In this document: piece by piece, positions 8,049 to 16,809 of the stretch
How positions within the stretch are numbered: position 1 is the first letter of the stretch
Layout of the letters: every line of letters begins with the position of its first letter
DNA from: Streptomyces pilosus
Lineage (GTDB): Bacteria > Actinomycetota > Actinomycetes > Streptomycetales > Streptomycetaceae
Length of the DNA stretch: 64,000 bases
NCBI RefSeq assembly: GCF_014649835.1
Contig: NZ_BMTU01000017.1
Location: 88,811 to 152,810 of the forward strand
Direction of reading: 5' to 3'
Translations under genes and position numbers: made by a program
The notes under the pieces: generated by a model
Database searches by the model: none
Seen by the model: the letters and a program-made list of their open reading frames with translations, nothing else
What the model was told of the DNA's origin: nothing

Positions 8049-8087
8049 CGTACAGATAGCGCACTTTTTCCGTACGGATCGCGTACT
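8049..8087 (-). promoter_or_regulatory. Direct-repeat operator candidate upstream of tap
   Basis: CGTACAGATAGCGCACT (8049-8065) and CGTACGGATCGCGTACT (8071-8087) match at 14 of 17 positions. They start 22 bp apart, about two helical turns, 35 bp before the tap start. The spacing suits side-by-side binding by a regulator, possibly Tap itself. Confidence 0.5.
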
Positions 8088-8149
8088 AATACGGCAGCGG
8101 CAGGGCGGAGCGGCGGGACTGTCTCTGTGTCGTGAGCAGAGCGGGCTCA

Positions 8150-9619
8150 TTACGAGGTGCTCACCTGGACGGAGTGGGTCAGTGCGGTAGCGCAGGTGGT
8201 GCAGCGGCCGTCGCCGTCCGGATGGGCGCGGCGGGGGGTGGGGCCGGGGCAGGTGCGACACGGTGGCCAGCCCAGGCAGGTCGGGCAGAGGTCTTCGCCG
8301 GGTGCGGTTGTAGGGACCCCGCATCCGGCGCACTCGACGAGCGCCCGGTAGGTGAGGGCCTCATTGACGGTGCGGGCGGCCGCCTTGGTCGAGGAGCGCT
8401 CCGCCCACGACTGCTCGGTGGCCGGCTCTGTGAGCGGCTCAGTTGGCCGGAGCGGATCCGGGTGGCCGGCCGTGGTGGCGGGCGGCGGATAGGCCTGGGC
8501 GGCGCGCAGCCGGGCGGCGATGATCGCACCGACCGAGGTGCGCACCGGGCTGGGAAGGGGTCGGTCGGTGATGACGTGGCGCAGCTGCTCGGCGCTCCAG
8601 CCGGCTTCCAGCATGACGGTGATCACGCGGCCCTGGTCGGTCAGTGCCTTGCCCGTCAGCAGCAGTTCGGGACGGCTCGCTGCGATCTGCAGCAGCAGCC
8701 GGATCCCCGGGTGCATCTCATCGGCCGGTGGAGCGGGCGCGGGAGCGGTCGGCGGGTGTGGCTGGTCCGTCCGTCCGGGGATGCGCGTGGCGGTGTCGTG
8801 GGCGCATGGAGGGAGGGGTCTGGTGTTCTGCTTGTTGGTCTTCTTACTCATGGTGTTCTTAGTAGGGCGATGAGCCAACGTTGGTTTATCCACTGGTGGA
8901 TAACCGGACTCTGGTTGTGACCTGCTGTTTTGTATGGCGGGCAGGTCGGTGATGCAGTACGCGGCCGGGCCGAGGGTGCCGTCGGGGTTGCGCAGGCGTT
9001 CGCGCAGCAGGAAGCCGTGCTTTTCCAGCTCCTTCAGCCCGCTTGTGACGGCTGCCTCGCCGTCGCGGCCGCGGCGCGCCAAGTCGGCGACGGTCATGCG
9101 CCAGCCATCGCGGTGTGTGGAGACGTAGCCGAAGAGTCCCTTCGCCTTGAACGACAGCCGGCCGTCACGGAACAGGCCGTTGGCGATCTGGGTGAACTGA
9201 TCGGCCGCCATCACCCCGCGCCGGATCCCGCCGGGGAAGCCGCTGCCGTCATCGAGGTCCGGGACTGCGACGGCGGGGAGGGCTTGAGGCAGGTCTGCGT
9301 CGAGCGTGGCGGGGCGGTCGGTGATGGAGTAGACGATCTCGCCGAGTGTGCCGTCCGCGCGGCGCAGGCGTTCCCGGATGAGGTAGCCGCAGCGCTCCAG
9401 CTCCCTCACGGCGATACGGACGGCTTCCTTCCCGTCAGGGCCCACGGCGGCCAGACCGGTGATGGTGACCTGCCAGCCGTCGCGGTGCGTGGAGATGCAG
9501 CCGAAGATCCCCTTCGCCTTGTATGACAACTTGGCGTCGCGGAAAAGGCGGTTGGCGATCTGGGTAAACTGATCGGCTGCCATCACCCCGCGCCGGATCC
9601 CCGCGCCGAAGCGGCTCAC
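8150..9619 (-). CDS. Winged-helix DNA-binding protein with duplicated N-terminal domain
   Basis: The 489-residue product has two consecutive copies of one winged-helix unit. The first begins SRFGAGIRRGVMAADQFTQI (residues 1-20) and the second GGIRRGVMAADQFTQIANG at about residue 135. Each continues with LSFKAKGIFGYISTHRDGW, a recognition helix region and GTLG-x-YxITD. A Pro-rich linker and an Arg/Ala-rich helical region follow. The C-terminus is a cysteine cluster (CAGC, CPTC, CRTC, CTTC) that looks like a zinc ribbon. Such proteins are common on actinobacterial plasmids, and a role in replication initiation or transfer control is inferred only. The GTG at 9619 is chosen by analogy with the paralogue at 33313-34392 and its GGAGG site. 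The stop lies 135 bp from tap. Confidence 0.75.
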   Translation of the reverse strand: MSRFGAGIRRGVMAADQFTQIANRLFRDAKLSYKAKGIFGCISTHRDGWQVTITGLAAVGPDGKEAVRIAVRELERCGYLIRERLRRADGTLGEIVYSITDRPATLDADLPQALPAVAVPDLDDGSGFPGGIRRGVMAADQFTQIANGLFRDGRLSFKAKGLFGYVSTHRDGWRMTVADLARRGRDGEAAVTSGLKELEKHGFLLRERLRNPDGTLGPAAYCITDLPAIQNSRSQPESGYPPVDKPTLAHRPTKNTMSKKTNKQNTRPLPPCAHDTATRIPGRTDQPHPPTAPAPAPPADEMHPGIRLLLQIAASRPELLLTGKALTDQGRVITVMLEAGWSAEQLRHVITDRPLPSPVRTSVGAIIAARLRAAQAYPPPATTAGHPDPLRPTEPLTEPATEQSWAERSSTKAAARTVNEALTYRALVECAGCGVPTTAPGEDLCPTCLGWPPCRTCPGPTPRRAHPDGDGRCTTCATALTHSVQVSTS

Positions 9620-9704
9620 CGGACGCCTCCACGCATCACAAAGCGGCTCACCGTGCTCCTCCACGCACCACAAAGCGGCTCACCGTGCTCCTCCACGCAC
9701 CACA
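9609..9704 (-). repeat. Three tandem 32-bp copies of the translation start region
   Basis: The block AGCGGCTCACCG with its following GGAGG complement recurs at 9610, 9642 and 9674, exactly 32 bp apart. On the minus strand each unit holds a GGAG ribosome-binding site and a GTG-AGC-CGC start. The gene therefore has two extra initiation signals in tandem, the upstream ones in a frame open to 9673. Confidence 0.8.
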
Positions 9705-9719
9705 AGCGCGCCGGCGCTG

Positions 9720-9958
9720 AGGTCCTGCGGCCACCGTAGCGACGGAGGATGACCAGGGTCGCTGGGTGGAAAGTGATGGACAAGATCCCATGCCGTCAGC
9801 TCATCGGGCGCCCCCGACCAGACGGCCGACCACCAGACCCCACCACCGGTCACGATCGGGCAACACGCGCCGTGAGCTGCCGTGGTCGGTCTCATGGTCG
9901 CACCGACCACGATCCTCACCACCCCAACTACGAGACCCATCACGGTGGTGCGGACGGC
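9720..9958. repeat. Left control region, homologous to 34420-34675
   Basis: No gene is seen here. The sequence closely follows 34420-34675, sharing GAGGATGACCAGGGTCGCTGGGTG, the CGTCAGCTCA block, the GGTCACGATCGGGCAACA block and GGTGCGGACGGCTGCGCAATCGCGG in shortened form. Scattered CGACCA/TGGTCG sites occur, including a GTGGTCGGTCTCATGGTCG segment. It separates the winged-helix gene from the TGCGCA cluster. Confidence 0.7.
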
Positions 9959-10112
9959 TGCGCAATCGCGGCTGCGCACCGCAGGGCACCCTCATTGCGC
10001 AGACCTCTGCGCAATGAGGGTGAGGTCCTGCGCAATCGGCGTGCTCATGCGATTGCGTACAGCAGAATGCGCACGTCCGCCGTGAGGCTGCGCAACTGGC
10101 AGAGTCTGCGCA
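9959..10112. repeat. Cluster of eight TGCGCA sites (left iteron-like array)
   Basis: TGCGCA occurs at 9959, 9973, 9996, 10008, 10029, 10068, 10089 and 10107, mostly as TGCGCAA or TGCGCAC. Eight copies in about 150 bp is far above the roughly one per 3 kb expected for this base composition. The cluster lies beside the winged-helix gene and matches a cluster in the right module, so it is a candidate binding array or origin. Confidence 0.75.
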
Positions 10113-10248
10113 ACCGACCTGCCCTACCGACCTCTGAGAGCGCCTCCGACCCGCCGGCGACTTCGCCCTGCGCGACCGTTCAGCCCGCTGCCGCCAACTC
10201 CCGCGCCCGGTCGCGGACTCAGGCGCGCCCGACCGTGTCCGGAGCCGT

Positions 10249-10285
10249 GGTCGGTCTCGTGGTCGCCCCGACCACGAGACCGACC
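10249..10285. promoter_or_regulatory. Perfect GGTCGG-type palindrome
   Basis: GGTCGGTCTCGTGGTCG (10249-10265) is perfectly inverted at 10269-10285 with a 3-bp centre. The same core builds a cluster of dyads upstream of the conjugation operon. Here the palindrome abuts the decayed LysM/BTAD sequence that starts at 10286. Confidence 0.75.
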
Positions 10286-10846
10286 GATGCCAGCCGGGGC
10301 AAGCCGCAGCCGGACGGTTCGCCCGCCACCGCCGACCCGGACGTGATCTACCCCGGGCAGCAGGTCACCGTGCCCGAGGCCCGGACACCGGACGAGAACA
10401 CGGAACGGCACGCCCCTCCAGCAGGCAGCCCTGACAGCCCCCTCCGGTGAGTCAGGCGGCAGCAAGCCGCCCGCTTCTGCGGACACCCCGGCGCCTGAGG
10501 ACGAGCAGCAGTCCGACGCCGACAGCCCGGAACGGACGGCGCAGCCACCCGCGCCGAGCCAGACAGCGACGCCTGCCCCAGACTCATCCGCAGGCGATCC
10601 CACCCAGCAGGCCAGTCGAGAAGCAGGGAGCACCAGGGGTGCCGCCTGAGCGGGACTCCAGCGCGTCTCCTCCCTCCGCCACGCCCTCAGCGTCGGCCGG
10701 ACCGTCCGGCTCCTCCCCCACCCCGACGGTCGTTGAGCCTGCCGCCCCGTCGCCGTAAGCCCGGCGAGAACATCGCCATCACCCCGGAAACCTCGACCGC
10801 AGAAGCCCAGTTGGCAGCCACCCCAGAACCGGAGGGGGCCACCCCG
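10286..10846 (+). pseudogene. Decayed copy of the middle of the LysM-BTAD gene
   Basis: This stretch aligns with 61168-61838 inside the intact LysM-BTAD gene. Shared blocks include the second LysM tail (GATGCCAGCCG at 10286), the VTVPEARTP coding region and the Pro/Ser-rich linker. The copy has frameshifts, an early stop near 10447, and has lost about 100 bp that encodes the internal membrane helix (join near 10750). Similarity ends near 10846. It is a non-functional fragment fused to the left control region, with the LysM N-terminus and the BTAD C-terminus both missing. Confidence 0.85.
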
Positions 10847-10969
10847 TCTAAATCTAGGAGCGAGAGGCTTCCACGCTGGTCAAAGGCATGAGGGCGGTGC
10901 AGGTAAGTAAGGCAGGTGATTGGGTCGGTCGGATCGTTCGCAGAGTTCCGCTTGGTGGGGGCAGGGCTG

Positions 10970-12973
10970 TCAGCGTTTGACGCGATTGCGGATGGCTAGG
11001 ACGGCCAGGCCGAGGAGAACAGGTTCGGTCAGGCGAGAGGTCATCTCGATGTAAGTGCCAGCGGTGGTCAGGTCCTGGCCGGAGGAGCGGAAGACGACCG
11101 AGTTCAGCGTGACGTTCAGGGCCTTTTCGAAGCGTTTGCTGGTGAACCGGTTGCCGGTGGGGTTCTGGGGATCGTCCTTGTCGATCTCGAAGGTGACCTT
11201 GCCCCCGCCGGCCGGGACGGTGCCGGTCGCGGTCTGCTTCGGGGTGTCCTGGGCGAGGCCGAAGGCCATCAGCAGGATGATGGTCAGGAGCATGGCCGTC
11301 CCGAGCCAGGCCAGGGCCCGGGAGGCGCGCAGGCCGTAGCCGGACAGCGCCCAGTAGGCGGTCAGTAGCCCCCGTTCACTGCGGGGAATGTCGTCGGCGT
11401 GGCGGCGCATCTCCATCTCGCCGTAGTAGAAGTCCGCCGCCCCTGGCTCGTGCTTTCCGTCCTCGAAGGCCTTGCGCAGCGCCCGGTATACCGGAGCCAG
11501 TTGCAGCGGCCCAGCCCGCCCGGTGCCGAGGACCCAGCCCTGCACTGCCCCCGGCTGGCTGGCGCGCCAGTGGTGTTCCTCGGCCAGGACGCGGCGCTCG
11601 GTGAACCGCACGGGCGGCCAGCGCCTCCAGTGCACGGCGGGCGGTGCGGTGTTGAAAGTGCAGGCCCCCTCCAGGCGGATCTGGTCCAGGTGGACCGTGC
11701 CGGTAAACAAACATTGCCGCAGATCGAGGTCAGCCAGGACCAGATGGGCCGCGTCCACCCCGCGCAGCGACGCCATCCGCACCCCGGGGTCGTACGCACC
11801 CGGAAAGAGATCTTCGGCGAGCTGTCGGCCGTCGTTGAGCACGAACGGATCCGGCTCGGCCGCGATCGTGAGGGGGTACTCGAACACGGCATGAGCGAAG
11901 TCCACCGTGGCATAGCGCAGGCGGATCTCCGCTGTCGACGACCAGCGGGTGCGACGGCACTCCAGACGGCGCACAGCGAACGAGAGGGTCACCGGCCCGC
12001 CGAACGTCGTACCGGACAACACAACCCGTCCAGCACACGCCATCGGTCCTAGCTGGTCAGCTGCCTCGAAGGTCGTCGACTTGAACCAGGCGTCGCCCTT
12101 GCAGGTCGCCGAGTCGAACCAGGTGTTGCCCTTGAAGGTCGCATCCATGAACAAGACGTCGCCCTCAAAGGTCGCCGAGAGAAACCCAGCGATATCCATG
12201 AAGATCGCCATAAGGAACCCAGCGTCGCCCTCAAAGGTCGCCGAGTTGAACAGGGCGATGCCCTCGAAGGTCGTCAGGCCGAACTCCGCGCGGTTCTCAA
12301 ACGTTGCCGCTTCGAAGGTCGCCGAGCCGAACCCCGCGCTGCCCACCTTGAACGTCGCCTCGTCGAACAAGGCGCTGTCCTTGAAGGTCGCCTGGCTGAA
12401 CTCGGCTTGTCCCCTAAAGGTCGTCTGGCTGAACCCGGCGTGGCTCTTGAAGGTCGCCCGGTCGAACAGGGCTTTGTCGCCTTCGAACGTCGCCGACTCG
12501 AACAAGGCGTCGCCCTCGAAAATGGCCGATTCGAACCAGACGTTGCCCGCAAAGGTCGCCCCTTCGAACCCGGCGGGGCCCTTGAAGGTCGCCGAATTGA
12601 ACCTGGCGTCGCGCTCGAAGGTCGCCGAATTGAACCAGGCTTGGCCCTCGAAGGTCACCCGACGGAACGTGGCTTGGCCTTCGAAGGTCGCCGACCTGAA
12701 CCAAGCGTTGCCTAAGCGGGCGGTACCGGTTGCGGGGTCACTGAGGGCGTTGAGTAGGTCGGTGAGTAGGGATGCAGTGAAGGTGGTGCCCCGGTGGTCG
12801 ATCCTGGCGCCAGGAGTCAGGCTGGTTAGGTAAGCGTCGCGGTCGGCGCCGGCTAGGTGGGCGAGGCACGCGGTGTAGCCGGGTGCGTGGATGCCGCGGC
12901 AGCCGACAGGGTCGACAGCAGGGTCTGCGCCGTGTGCGCAGTGCGGCCAGGTTGGTGGTTCGGATGTGCTCAT
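10970..12973 (-). CDS. Membrane-anchored pentapeptide-repeat protein
   Basis: The 667-residue product has a short N-terminal domain with several Cys/His (residues 1-45, WPHCAHGAD, GCRGIHAPGYTACLAHL). A run of about 25 imperfect pentapeptide repeats follows (about 90-330), mostly of the form SATFEGDAxF. A third region with VYRALRKAFEDGKHEPGAADFYYGEMEMRR precedes two membrane helices (about 560-580 and near the C-terminus, LLGLAVLAIRNRVKR). Pentapeptide repeats fold into a right-handed beta-helix. This combination with C-terminal membrane segments is recurrent in streptomycetes, but its function is unknown. The protein stands alone between two decayed regions. Confidence 0.8.
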   Translation of the reverse strand: MSTSEPPTWPHCAHGADPAVDPVGCRGIHAPGYTACLAHLAGADRDAYLTSLTPGARIDHRGTTFTASLLTDLLNALSDPATGTARLGNAWFRSATFEGQATFRRVTFEGQAWFNSATFERDARFNSATFKGPAGFEGATFAGNVWFESAIFEGDALFESATFEGDKALFDRATFKSHAGFSQTTFRGQAEFSQATFKDSALFDEATFKVGSAGFGSATFEAATFENRAEFGLTTFEGIALFNSATFEGDAGFLMAIFMDIAGFLSATFEGDVLFMDATFKGNTWFDSATCKGDAWFKSTTFEAADQLGPMACAGRVVLSGTTFGGPVTLSFAVRRLECRRTRWSSTAEIRLRYATVDFAHAVFEYPLTIAAEPDPFVLNDGRQLAEDLFPGAYDPGVRMASLRGVDAAHLVLADLDLRQCLFTGTVHLDQIRLEGACTFNTAPPAVHWRRWPPVRFTERRVLAEEHHWRASQPGAVQGWVLGTGRAGPLQLAPVYRALRKAFEDGKHEPGAADFYYGEMEMRRHADDIPRSERGLLTAYWALSGYGLRASRALAWLGTAMLLTIILLMAFGLAQDTPKQTATGTVPAGGGKVTFEIDKDDPQNPTGNRFTSKRFEKALNVTLNSVVFRSSGQDLTTAGTYIEMTSRLTEPVLLGLAVLAIRNRVKR

Positions 12974-13154
12974 GGTGCGGCGGCTCCACGGTGTCAGGTG
13001 CCCGTATGGACGCCCTGGGGACGGGAACGGTCCAGGCTCGACGATGACGGCCAGCGTCGGGGACCGGGACCCAAGTCGCGAACATGCCCGCGAGAGGCAG
13101 GCGGGCCGGTCACGCCGGGTGGCCGACGGGCCCCGACGTGTGGCAGCACTGACG

Positions 13155-13349
13155 TCACCGGCGCCTGTCGAAGAGATCCCTCAGTGCGCGGATGATCTCG
13201 GGTCGGTCCGGCCCTCTGGTCCGGCGCAACGCGATACCCAGCGCGATCACCTTCCCAGCGATCACGACCACGACCGTGAGCAGGACTGCGCACCCGGCCA
13301 GCGCTGCTGTCTGCGTATCCAACAACTTCAGACTCCCCTCGTGCGTCAC
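13155..13349 (-). CDS. Small single-pass membrane protein
   Basis: The predicted 64-residue product starts at a GTG (13349) after a TGAAGG-like ribosome-binding site. It has one strong hydrophobic helix (about residues 15-37, ALAGCAVLLTVVVVIAGKVIALG) and a basic cytoplasmic tail ending PEIIRALRDLFDRRR, a pattern frequent in small Streptomyces membrane proteins. A longer frame reaches 13457, but its N-terminal part looks unlike protein. No function can be assigned. Confidence 0.5.
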   Translation of the reverse strand: MTHEGSLKLLDTQTAALAGCAVLLTVVVVIAGKVIALGIALRRTRGPDRPEIIRALRDLFDRRR

Positions 13350-13797
13350 GTCGCCTTCAGGGAGGGGCACCGCCACGGCAGCGGTGCGACGAACCTCAAC
13401 GAAGGACAGACGTCGTGCCTGTCGTGCAAACACGGCGCCTGCCAGACCGTGCCCCACCCGGTGTCGACGCGCGGGAATTCGTTGAGGTCAATGACCTTCG
13501 GGTACTACGGGTACTGCTTGATTCGTGCACTTCTCAACGAGCCGTGCACCGGCAGACGTGGCACGCGGTGATGACGCGCGCCACTCCGGGACTCTGAGAA
13601 GCCCCGCTTTCCTGGGCGAAGCACTGGCTTCACCCGGAGGACAGCATCGTGACGCCTTGGCGGTGGCGCCTGCTGGGGCAGAAACGTAGAGCAACCCCGG
13701 CAAGGCCCGCAAGTCGGCTAGTAGCAAGGGACATTGCGGGGCAGCAGCAGTACGCTCCGGGCAACGGAGTGGGGGACGTCCTGGTGATGTTCGACCC
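13350..13797. other. Gene-poor stretch with no recognisable gene
   Basis: No frame here resembles a known family. Open frames exist on both strands but have arginine- and proline-rich compositions typical of shadows in high-G+C DNA. The interval leads into a series of truncated genes, so it is probably degraded accessory DNA. Confidence 0.4.
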
Positions 13798-13857
13798 GTC
13801 GCGCTGTTCCACGCCGAAGCGGTGCTGCTCGTCCACCACGACCAGGCCCAGATCGGA
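13798..13857 (-). pseudogene. Twenty-codon fragment of RecG helicase (motif II)
   Basis: The minus strand encodes SDLGLVVVDEQHRFGVEQRD, the Walker B/DEAH-like motif II region characteristic of RecG helicases. Similarity does not extend in either direction in any frame. It is an isolated relic of a recG gene and is not translated as such. Confidence 0.6.
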
Positions 13858-14055
13858 ACTGCACAGGAAAAAGACCAAGCGGGGCATCTTCCTGACGCTC
13901 TTCAGCCCCTTCATCGGCGCCAACGTCCGCCGCGCCCGTCTTACGAGGCGCGGCGTGAAGGCCGCCAAGGGCAAGCTGAACGAGCACGCCGACCTGGTGG
14001 AGTTGAAGCGCTGGCGGTGCACCGGCCGCCGCACTGCCCCGCACTCCGCACTGTG

Positions 14056-14836
14056 GCTCCTCGCCCGCGTCGAGCGTGCCCCGGGCTACTTCGCCCCACC
14101 CGCCGCATCCGACCGCGGCCAACCCCTCGGCTGCGCCCTGTACGCCTGGCACCGCCTCACCGGCGAACTGCCCAGGCGGCCGCTGTCCAGCGACTACTTC
14201 GGCCGCGACTACACGTCCGAGGAGATCGGGCAGGCCCTGCGCCGCGACCTCTGTTCCGGCCTGGTCGAGCGGCGCCGCACACCGTTCACATGGCGCCGCG
14301 AGAGCGACATCGCCCGAACAGCCGCCCAGATGATCGCCGACGGGAAGATCATCGGATGGTTCCAGGGCGGCAGCGAGCTCGGGCCCCGCGCGCTGGGGGC
14401 CCGCAGCATCCTCGCTGATCCCCGCACCACCGCCAGTTCCGACGCCCTCAACCAGAGGATCAAGCACCGCGAGCCATTTCGGCCATTCGCGCCGGCCATC
14501 CTCGCCGATCACGCCAGCACCTGGTTCGACCTGGACGTGCCCAGCCCGTTCATGCTCCTGGCCCCGCCCGTCCGCCCCGACCACGTCGACAGGATCGCCG
14601 GAGTCGTGCACGTCGATGGCACCGCACGCGTCCAGACCGTCGACCCGGCCGCTGCGCCCACATACGGGGAACTGATCGAGCACTTCCACCAGCTCACTGG
14701 AGTGCCGGTCGTGCTGCACACGTCCTTCAACGACCGTGAGCCCATCGTCGAGACTCCAGCCCACGCGCTCGCCACGTTCCAGGCCTGCGATTTGGATGCG
14801 GCATGCGTGGGCGAGTACCTGGTCGAGCGGTCCTGA
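14056..14836 (+). pseudogene. C-terminal domain of a NodU/CmcH-type carbamoyltransferase, 5'-truncated
   Basis: The frame carries the C-terminal domain of O-carbamoyltransferases. It includes GYFAPPAASDRGQPLGCALYA, a GWFQGGSELGPRALGARSILADPR signature, NQRIKHREPFRPFAPAIL, a TYGELIEHFHQLTGVPVVLHTSFN block and the terminal VGEYLV. These enzymes transfer a carbamoyl group from carbamoyl phosphate via carbamoyl-adenylate to antibiotics or nodulation factors. The N-terminal two thirds are missing, and upstream sequence from about 14056 leftward is unrelated although the frame stays open to 13649. A functional enzyme is not expected. Confidence 0.75.
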
Positions 14837-14867
14837 CCTGCCTTCGGGGACTGCCACACTGGAGGGC

Positions 14868-15343
14868 ATGACGACCTCCACTCCGCCGCTGAGGGAAGCC
14901 GCCCGAGCCGTCGTCCTCGACGCCGACGATCGCGTCCTGCTGCTGCGCTACGACGAGAGCGGCGGCTTTTGGGCGACGCCCGGCGGCTCACTGGAGGAGG
15001 GGGAAGACCACGCCACGGCGACGTTCCGCGAGCTGGGTGAAGAATTCGGTATCGGCGAGAAGGCGGTCGAACTGGGGGCGCAGCTCGCGGAGCGCAGCAA
15101 GGACCACCTCGTTGGCGGCCGTGAGGTACGCCAGGTGGAGAAGTACTTCCTCACCCGAGTCTCCGCAGCCGACGTCGACCCGGCCCGGGCATCGCAGCCC
15201 GACAACATCCGCGAACACCGCTGGTGAACCTCGCCGAACTGCGGGCCACGGCCGAGACCATCTACCCGCTCTGTCTCGCCGACCTGCTCACCGGCGTCCT
15301 CGCACACGGTGCATCCATGCGCCCTCTCGTCCTGGCCGGATGA
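14868..15343 (+). pseudogene. NUDIX hydrolase with a C-terminal frameshift
   Basis: From the ATG at 14868 (GGAGGG just upstream) the product contains a complete NUDIX box, GGSLEEGEDHATATFRELGEEFG, matching the G-x5-E-x7-RELxEExG rule. The frame stops at 15225 after EHRW. Shifting by one base restores the usual continuation, LAELRATAETIYPLCLADLL, to a stop at 15341-15343. A single-base deletion in the W-W-T segment explains this. The truncated 119-residue product keeps the catalytic box and might still be active. The gene follows the carbamoyltransferase remnant by 31 bp. Confidence 0.75.
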
Positions 15344-15380
15344 GTCTTCCCCGCCCTGCGCGGGACAGCAGACTGTGGGC

Positions 15381-15555
15381 ATGACTCAGCACCGCCCGCC
15401 CCACACGTCGATGCCGTATGCCGCCGTACTCTGCGACGTCGATGGCGTCCTGCGGCAGTGGCCCGCTGACAACGAGATCGAACACGCTCACGGGCTGCCG
15501 GCGGCGCACTCGCGGCCGCGGCCTTCGACCCGGCCCGCGTCCACCCCGCCATCAG
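15381..15555 (+). pseudogene. N-terminal fragment of a HAD-family hydrolase
   Basis: MTQHRPPHTS is followed by AAVLCDVDGVLRQWP, with the DxDGVL motif I of HAD phosphatases, then EIEHAHGLPA. After a one-base shift near 15497 the expected continuation GALAAAAFDPARVHPAI appears. Similarity ends near 15555, before the second and third HAD motifs. It is a broken remnant. Confidence 0.6.
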
Positions 15556-16013
15556 GTGTCCCTCGCGCTCGTAGAGCTGGCGGGCGGCCTGGTAGTTCAT
15601 GGTCCACGTGTCGGCCTGTGTGCGGGGCGGGGGCGGCTTTTCGTTCTCGGCTGCGGGGTCGACCTCGACAACCTCACCCCCAAGGCCGCGCACTCGCCGA
15701 GGCCCTCCACGCATCCGCACCGGCCCATCGGCATCCTGTGCGCCACCGGCACGACCAAGGGCGACGCCCCGAAACTCGCCTGGCGGTATGGCACCGGCCC
15801 TGAAGCAGACGAGATCGCCGCTCAGCCCGTCTCCGTAGTCATCCGCCCCACACCGCTGAGCGCCGACTCCGTCACCCCGCCCGAGGAGTGGCTGCAGCGC
15901 CAGGCGCACGGACTGGCCCACGACGTATACTCGATCGCGGGTTCTCGCGACAGCTTCACCACCTTCGACGACCGCGTCCCCCCGCTGATGCCGTCCGCGA
16001 CGACCGCTGTCTG
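15556..16013. other. Degraded stretch without an assignable gene
   Basis: A minus-strand segment near 15560-15625 reads NYQAARQLYEREGHL, which resembles helicase-associated repeats but is isolated. A plus-strand frame ends at 16014 with LSADSVTPPEEWLQRQAHGL and is not recognised. Nothing else is supported. Confidence 0.35.
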
Positions 16014-16395
16014 ACTCTGGACACGGTCCGCGCCTACCTCGCCGACACCCACCACCTGGTCGTGTCGCCAACCGGGTGGAGCCTGCTGTGGAAGATCGGT
16101 CACCTGCCCGAACCCCAACTCCACGCCCTGGGCGGCCGTCTGCCCCTGTGGCACATGGACGCATCGACGTCTACGCCCGCCGCCCGTACGAGGGGGGACG
16201 ATCAGCCAGGTTGCCGACCACCTCGGGTACCAGGGCGAGTCGGCCACCGGCACCGCACGCAATGCGATGTCGCGCTGGGGCCTCAGCGCCATCGGACGCA
16301 CACCGGGCCGTCCGAAGCAGCCCACGCGGTTCGTCCGGGCAAAGGCTGGCACGGCGCGGCACGAGACGAGAGCGGAAGGTTCACCGCACATCAGT
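16014..16395 (+). pseudogene. Frameshifted helix-turn-helix gene
   Basis: Three partial frames give a coherent order: TVRAYLADTHHLVVSPTGWS with WKIGHLPEPQLHALGGRLPLWH, then IDVYARRPYE, then ISQVADHLGYQGESATGTARNAMSRWGLSAIGR. The last resembles an HTH followed by a basic tail. Two frame changes lie near 16150-16195. Small DNA-binding proteins of this kind occur on actinobacterial mobile elements. The name is provisional. Confidence 0.4.
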
Positions 16396-16498
16396 AAAGG
16401 GCACGGGGCATGGGGTTCTCAGCGGGTGCCGTTGCACAGGGCGCAGTCCGCGTCCGGGCGGGCGAACGTCGGGTTGGCCAGCCGTTCCACGGACTGCG

Positions 16499-16788
16499 TT
16501 GGAGACGTGGCTCGCCTACGCCCTCGCCGAGGCGCGCGAGGCGATCGCCTGGGAGTAGCGGAGCGCGAGGAGCAGCACGGGCGCGAGCACCGGCCGCCGC
16601 CACCGAAGTGGCTGCTGGAGCAGGTCCTGAACAAGGACTCCCCGGCGGTGCAGGTGCACGTCGGCGGCTGCTGGAACGCGGGCAAGCGCAGCCGGGGCGT
16701 GAGCGGGGAAGCGCGGCGTGCCCTCGCAGCCGGGGACCGGGCGCGCTCGACGTGCCAGCCGGACATGGAGCTGGGCTACCTCGACTGA
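16499..16788 (+). pseudogene. DUF6233 family protein with an internal frameshift
   Basis: The N-terminal family block LETWLAYALAEAREAI is in one frame, and PPPPKWLLEQVLNKDSPAVQVHVGGCW, GKRSRGVS and CQPDMELGYLD follow in another, separated by a single-base shift near 16550. DUF6233 proteins are small Streptomyces proteins of unknown function that share the VHVGGCW core. The gene ends 21 bp before the next coding region. Confidence 0.65.
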
Positions 16789-16809
16789 ACCGTCGCTACG
16801 CTGCACGGC

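Noticed and set aside
4985..8059. A 1024-codon frame opposite tap and tpg
   Set aside because: Composition is Gly/Arg/Val-rich shadow coding and it fully overlaps two well-identified genes on the other strand.
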